A DNA stretch of 26,917 nt from an uncultured Porphyromonadaceae bacterium (GTDB lineage Bacteria; Bacteroidota; Bacteroidia; Bacteroidales; Muribaculaceae), in NCBI GenBank assembly GCA_902470475.1, contig CABRGT010000022.1:1-26917 (forward strand). The letters run 5' to 3'. Positions 23,029 to 26,917 of the stretch are shown here, one piece after another. Position numbers and translations under genes: made by a program. The notes under the pieces are model-generated. The model was not told the origin of the DNA. It saw only the letters and a program-made list of their open reading frames with translations, and searched no databases. Positions within the stretch are counted from its first letter, which is position 1, and every line of letters begins with the position of its first letter.

Positions 23029-26000
23029 ATGAAAACGAACAAATTAGTAACGGCGTTAGTGCTTATGGGACTCGCCGGCACAGCTTACGCGGCTAAGACC
23101 CCCGAAGAGCTGCGCGTCTACATCAACCCCGGCCACGGATCGTGGACCGGCAACGACCGAGCCATGCAGGTGATCGGCAAGCAGCCCTACTCGGCCACAA
23201 ACACCGACACCACGGGCTTCTTCGAATCGAACACTAACCTGCTTAAGGGCTTCGGTGTGCTCGAGACTCTTATCGAGATGGGCATGCCTTTCGACCGCAC
23301 CCGCAACCAGACCGGCGAGCGCTGGGAAATCGGCGCCGCACTCGATCTGTCGCAGAATATCGTGATGAGCCGCGTGAAGAACGGCCCGTTCGAGGCCAAC
23401 AACACCACCTCCAGCCCGAATTACATGCTCTACAACCGTTCGCTCTCGGAAATCGCCATAGAAGTCGATGACAACGAGTTCGACCAGTTCATCTCTATCC
23501 ACTCCAACGCTGCGACGGATGGTACCACTGTGAACTATCACCTGTTCATGTACCGTGGCCGCAACGGCAAGGAAAACGTCTACGTTCCCGGCTCATGGGA
23601 GATGGCCGAGGCCGCTGCCAAGTACTCTTTCGCCAACCCGCACGCCGCCTGGTCGGTCAAGAGCGTCTACATCAACGGCGACATCGACTTCATGGGCGGT
23701 AAGGACTACGTGCCCACCCCCAACGACCGCGGCTATCTCGGCTACCTCGGCGTGATGAAGCACAACGTCCCCGGCTATCTGGTCGAGGGCTATTTCCACA
23801 CCTATCAGCCGGGCCGTCACCGCGGCATGAACTTCGACGTCGACTTCGTCGAGGGTATCCAGTATGCACGCGGCGTGGCCGAATACTGGGAATTCGCCAA
23901 CCGTGGCACTACCGGTGAGATCTACGGAATCGTGCGCGATGAGCACGAACGCTTCCGCCACACGCTCTACAACCCCAATCCCGCTACCGACGACCTCTAT
24001 AAGCCTCTCAATGGCGCCACTGCCGTTCTCTACAAGGGCACTGAAAAGATCGCCGAGTACACCACCGATGAATTCTACAACGGCGCCTTCGTGTTCAAGG
24101 GCCTGCAGCCCGGCACCTACACCGTGCAGCTCTCGCACCCCGACTACAAGGAAATCGAGCCTCTCGAGGTCGAGGTGACCGCCGGCGCCACCGCATATAC
24201 CAAGGCTTTCATGGAGGCTGTTAACTATGAGCCGCCGACAGAGACTTTCTCCAACTATCCCGACCCGTATGCCGGCAACGGAGCTGTTGCTCCCGCCAGC
24301 GAGTATGTGGTTGCCAAGGAATATGTCGACGAGGCCATTCCCGCACTCGAAGGTCTGATCGTACGCCGCGCCATCGTTCAGAACGGCAAGATGTACATCC
24401 TGGCCTTTGACAAGCCCATGGAATTCGCCGCCAACATTCCCGCCGACGAGCAGGTGAAGGCTACCATCCTGGTTTATGACCTGGCCAAGAAGGAAGTCCT
24501 CTCCACCGTATCGACCGAAGGTGCCGAAGGCTCTATCGCCGCTATCAGCGACATCCAGGTGACCGCCGACGGTGTGCTGCTCGCATGCAACGCTACCAAG
24601 AACCAGAATTCTTCAAGCGAAATCCAGGACGGCGACGCCGGCCGCGGCACATTCTACATCTACAAGTGGGCCAACGACGAGGCAGGCCTGCCCGCAGGCA
24701 ACCCCGAAAAGTGGATGTCGACCCAGAGCGCAGGCCTGTGGTACCGCGCATATCCCTCGCGCTTCGCTTTCTCCGGTACATCCACCGATGGCGTGGCCGT
24801 AGCGCTTATGCCTACCATCACGGCTCCCAACCACGACATTCGCTCCACCACATTCCGAGTGATCGACGGCGAGCTCCAGGCACCCGTGGATAATCAGACA
24901 GGCGCACCGCGTGTGGCTCTCGGCCAGTGCGACGCTTCGATGAATATCCTTGCCTCGCCTTTCGACAACGACTTCGCACTTCTCGTCGACCCCGTCAAGG
25001 GTGTTTATGAGTGGAATATGGGCGGACACCTGCAGGACGCTCCTGTCGCAGGCGACCTCCTCAAGGGCATCGACGGCCGCTCGGGCATCTTCAAGTATGC
25101 CGGCGCCACCTATGTCGTATCGCCCGTGAACGACGGCACAAACATCACCGGTCTGCAGCTCCTCAACCTGGGCAATGACTTCCAGGGTGTCAGCGCTACC
25201 ACCATCAAGATGGACGCCGATCTCGCTCCCGTTGAGACAGCTCAGGCTGCCGCAGGTGCCGAAGTTGAAGTCGTACGCGACGAAGTCAGCGGCAACGTCA
25301 CCTCCGGATGGATCAACTTCTACCTCCTGCGCGACGGCAAGATCACCAAGCTGACCACCAAGAACGTCGAGCAGCCCATCGCCCAGCGCGAGTTCGCCTA
25401 CGGTCTGATCTCCAATGAGAAGGAAGACCTTTATGAGGTAACCTTCAGCGTCACCGGTGACGCTCCCGCCGCCGAGATCGTGCTGACTCCCGCCGAAAGC
25501 GAAGCCGAGGTGATCACCATCCCCGTCGGTGCTGTTGTCAAGGGCGAGAACACCGTCAATGTCATCAAGTCCGAACTCGTTCCCGAAGTGAGGTACAACT
25601 GGGCCGTTAAGGTTACATCCAACGGCATATCGCACGCCGGTAAGGTTAAGACCGAGGACAGCGGTCTGCCCGTACGCGGCGGTGTCATCACCATCACCGA
25701 TCCCGAGCAGCCCTCGTTCGGTTACATCGCCGTAGGCCATGGCAAGAACCAGGGTATCGACATTTATAATCCGGCCGGCGAAAAGGTAGGTGACCGTCTC
25801 TTCAAGGGTCACAAGATGTTCGGTGGCGAAAACGGCTCCAACGGCAACTCCAACATCTCTAATCCCTTCCGTGGCCGCGAGCGCCAGGGCAAGGCAGTAT
25901 TCTCGACATGGGGTGACGCCGGCTACGGCATCGTGGTCGTCGACCCGATCGATCCGGCAGCCGAACCTTTCTCACTGTTCGCAGGTGAGAAGCAGAGCCG

Positions 26001-26832
26001 TGGTCACTTCCTCTATAACGGAGTGAATATCGGCGGCGGTAACTCGGGCTTTACTTTCGTCAATCCCGACGACGATACCTATGTAATCATGTTCTCTGAA
26101 GACCACCAGGGCCTCAACGGCAAGGGCGACACTGAAAACTCGATCGTCCGTTACCACATCGGTACCGGCTGGGAGATCAACGAAGCACCCACCGTACTCG
26201 GTTACAAGAATCTGATGGCCAATCAGAACGTAGACCTCTGCACATGGGGCGACGGCGTCTTCGCCGCCCAGATCCGCGAAATCGGCAACAACCAGGCAAG
26301 CTGCCCGGCATTCGCCTACATCGCGAATATCACCGGCGAATCATCCGTAGCCTTCACCTCGGCCGACGAAAGCATCGCCGAATCCGTAGGTCACAGCTCT
26401 GCCGGTATCGCCTTGAGTGTCGACGGTTCTATACTGGCTGTATCGTATCGCGCCGGCATAGGTATATACTCAGTGAAGTGGACCGACGGCAAGCCCGTTC
26501 TGACACATCTCTACAATATTCCCGTAGAGAGCCACATCTGGGCTAACCTCGAATTCGACTACGCAGGCAACCTCCATGCATATCTGGTTGAGAAAGGTTA
26601 CCGCGAGTATGCTCTCACCGGCGCATCGCCCGAGGTTACAACTCCGGCTCCGGCTTCAAGCTTCATGGCTGGCAAGGTTTCTGTCGACGAGATCGACGCT
26701 GCCGACGCAGCAGCCGACACCGACGCGGTTTACTACAACCTGCAGGGCATCCGCGTGGCTGCCGACAGCCTCACTCCCGGTATTTACGTACGCGTAAGCG
26801 GTACAGCCACCTCCAAGGTGATCGTCCGCTGA
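23029..26832 (+). CDS. Giant secreted amidase with propeller region and type IX tail
   Basis: A 1267-residue exported protein. A signal peptide (1-21) precedes an N-acetylmuramoyl-L-alanine amidase (Amidase_3) domain at about 27-290. Likely zinc ligands are H36 (in YINPGHGSW), E66 (in FFESNTNLL) and H158 (in ISIHSNAA), with catalytic E253 (in YLVEGYFH), all in family order. Residues about 295-405 form a carboxypeptidase-regulatory-like sandwich (GEIYGIVRDEHER, FVFKGLQPGTYTVQLSHPDY). Residues 430-1220 are beta-rich and propeller-like, with an Ig-like segment near 800-880. The last 33 residues begin YYNLQGIRV and end SKVIVR, a type IX sorting tail. The ATG at 23029 is used because the signal peptide follows it directly. 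It probably cuts peptidoglycan at or outside the envelope; own-wall or other-cell target is unresolved. Confidence 0.85.
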   Translation: MKTNKLVTALVLMGLAGTAYAAKTPEELRVYINPGHGSWTGNDRAMQVIGKQPYSATNTDTTGFFESNTNLLKGFGVLETLIEMGMPFDRTRNQTGERWEIGAALDLSQNIVMSRVKNGPFEANNTTSSPNYMLYNRSLSEIAIEVDDNEFDQFISIHSNAATDGTTVNYHLFMYRGRNGKENVYVPGSWEMAEAAAKYSFANPHAAWSVKSVYINGDIDFMGGKDYVPTPNDRGYLGYLGVMKHNVPGYLVEGYFHTYQPGRHRGMNFDVDFVEGIQYARGVAEYWEFANRGTTGEIYGIVRDEHERFRHTLYNPNPATDDLYKPLNGATAVLYKGTEKIAEYTTDEFYNGAFVFKGLQPGTYTVQLSHPDYKEIEPLEVEVTAGATAYTKAFMEAVNYEPPTETFSNYPDPYAGNGAVAPASEYVVAKEYVDEAIPALEGLIVRRAIVQNGKMYILAFDKPMEFAANIPADEQVKATILVYDLAKKEVLSTVSTEGAEGSIAAISDIQVTADGVLLACNATKNQNSSSEIQDGDAGRGTFYIYKWANDEAGLPAGNPEKWMSTQSAGLWYRAYPSRFAFSGTSTDGVAVALMPTITAPNHDIRSTTFRVIDGELQAPVDNQTGAPRVALGQCDASMNILASPFDNDFALLVDPVKGVYEWNMGGHLQDAPVAGDLLKGIDGRSGIFKYAGATYVVSPVNDGTNITGLQLLNLGNDFQGVSATTIKMDADLAPVETAQAAAGAEVEVVRDEVSGNVTSGWINFYLLRDGKITKLTTKNVEQPIAQREFAYGLISNEKEDLYEVTFSVTGDAPAAEIVLTPAESEAEVITIPVGAVVKGENTVNVIKSELVPEVRYNWAVKVTSNGISHAGKVKTEDSGLPVRGGVITITDPEQPSFGYIAVGHGKNQGIDIYNPAGEKVGDRLFKGHKMFGGENGSNGNSNISNPFRGRERQGKAVFSTWGDAGYGIVVVDPIDPAAEPFSLFAGEKQSRGHFLYNGVNIGGGNSGFTFVNPDDDTYVIMFSEDHQGLNGKGDTENSIVRYHIGTGWEINEAPTVLGYKNLMANQNVDLCTWGDGVFAAQIREIGNNQASCPAFAYIANITGESSVAFTSADESIAESVGHSSAGIALSVDGSILAVSYRAGIGIYSVKWTDGKPVLTHLYNIPVESHIWANLEFDYAGNLHAYLVEKGYREYALTGASPEVTTPAPASSFMAGKVSVDEIDAADAAADTDAVYYNLQGIRVAADSLTPGIYVRVSGTATSKVIVR

Positions 26833-26855
26833 TCCGCACCATAACCTGATATCCT

Positions 26856-26892
26856 GCGGGGCCGACTCATCCGAGCCGGCCCCGCTTATTTT
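26856..26892 (+). terminator. Terminator after the amidase gene
   Basis: GCGGGGCCG (26856-26864) pairs perfectly with CGGCCCCGC (26877-26885). CTC/GAG extends the stem inward past one mismatch, and the hairpin is followed by TTATTTT. It lies 24 bases past the amidase stop. Confidence 0.9.
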
Positions 26893-26917
26893 GGTAGCTT
26901 CGTCTCTGCCCACTCGG

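Noticed and set aside
24613..25812. 399-codon minus-strand frame opposite the amidase
   Set aside because: Explained by strong codon bias on the plus strand; no domain, promoter or signal peptide.
1..26917. CRISPR array, tRNA, rRNA, insertion sequence or prophage
   Set aside because: No regularly spaced repeats, cloverleaf, transposase or phage gene was found on reading both strands.

Overview
The window is a piece of a Bacteroidetes chromosome. It is GC-rich coding DNA with AT-rich intergenic gaps and repeated TAnnTTTG-type -7 promoter boxes. It carries Bacteroidales-restricted families (DUF3256, a von Willebrand-like secreted family) and C-terminal tails of the type IX secretion kind (YYNLQG...). 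The gene content and GC-rich composition resemble Muribaculaceae, but that placement is an inference. No phage, insertion sequence, CRISPR array, rRNA or tRNA was seen.

Layout. 156-4820 (+): a Rex redox repressor, a decayed fumarylacetoacetate-hydrolase-like protein and a PorU-type C25 sortase, closed by a perfect 20-bp bidirectional terminator. 4909-7894 (-): a sugar-use operon of ROK kinase, MFS permease and SIS-domain protein, behind a well-formed promoter. 8100-9737 (-): a secreted protein with von Willebrand A motifs in permuted order and a type IX tail. Its leader of about 250 nt holds an elaborate inverted-repeat structure with two hairpins whose 9-nt loops are perfectly complementary. 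10149-11647 (+): a small membrane protein and a split ThrE/YjjPB-type exporter. 11709-12608 (+): a LysR regulator, convergent with a secreted carboxypeptidase-regulatory-domain protein (12626-13921, -). 14060-14872 (-) and 14969 onward (+): an AraC regulator divergent from an acyltransferase and a VOC-family protein whose frame runs on antisense through folA. 16537-21758 (-): a compact run of DEAD-box helicase, DUF3256 protein, xseA, xseB, thyA and folA. 22098-26832 (+): a secreted beta-propeller protein and a giant secreted amidase with a type IX tail, closed by a terminator.

How the parts fit. PorU removes C-terminal sorting tails from type IX cargo, and two genes in this window (the vWA-like protein and the amidase) carry tails that look like such cargo. 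thyA and folA form the thymidylate cycle and overlap by ATGA; xseB/xseA encode exonuclease VII. The ROK/MFS/SIS operon looks like uptake, phosphorylation and isomerisation of an unidentified sugar. The feature I regard as most likely to be undescribed is the kissing-loop element at 9791-9949.
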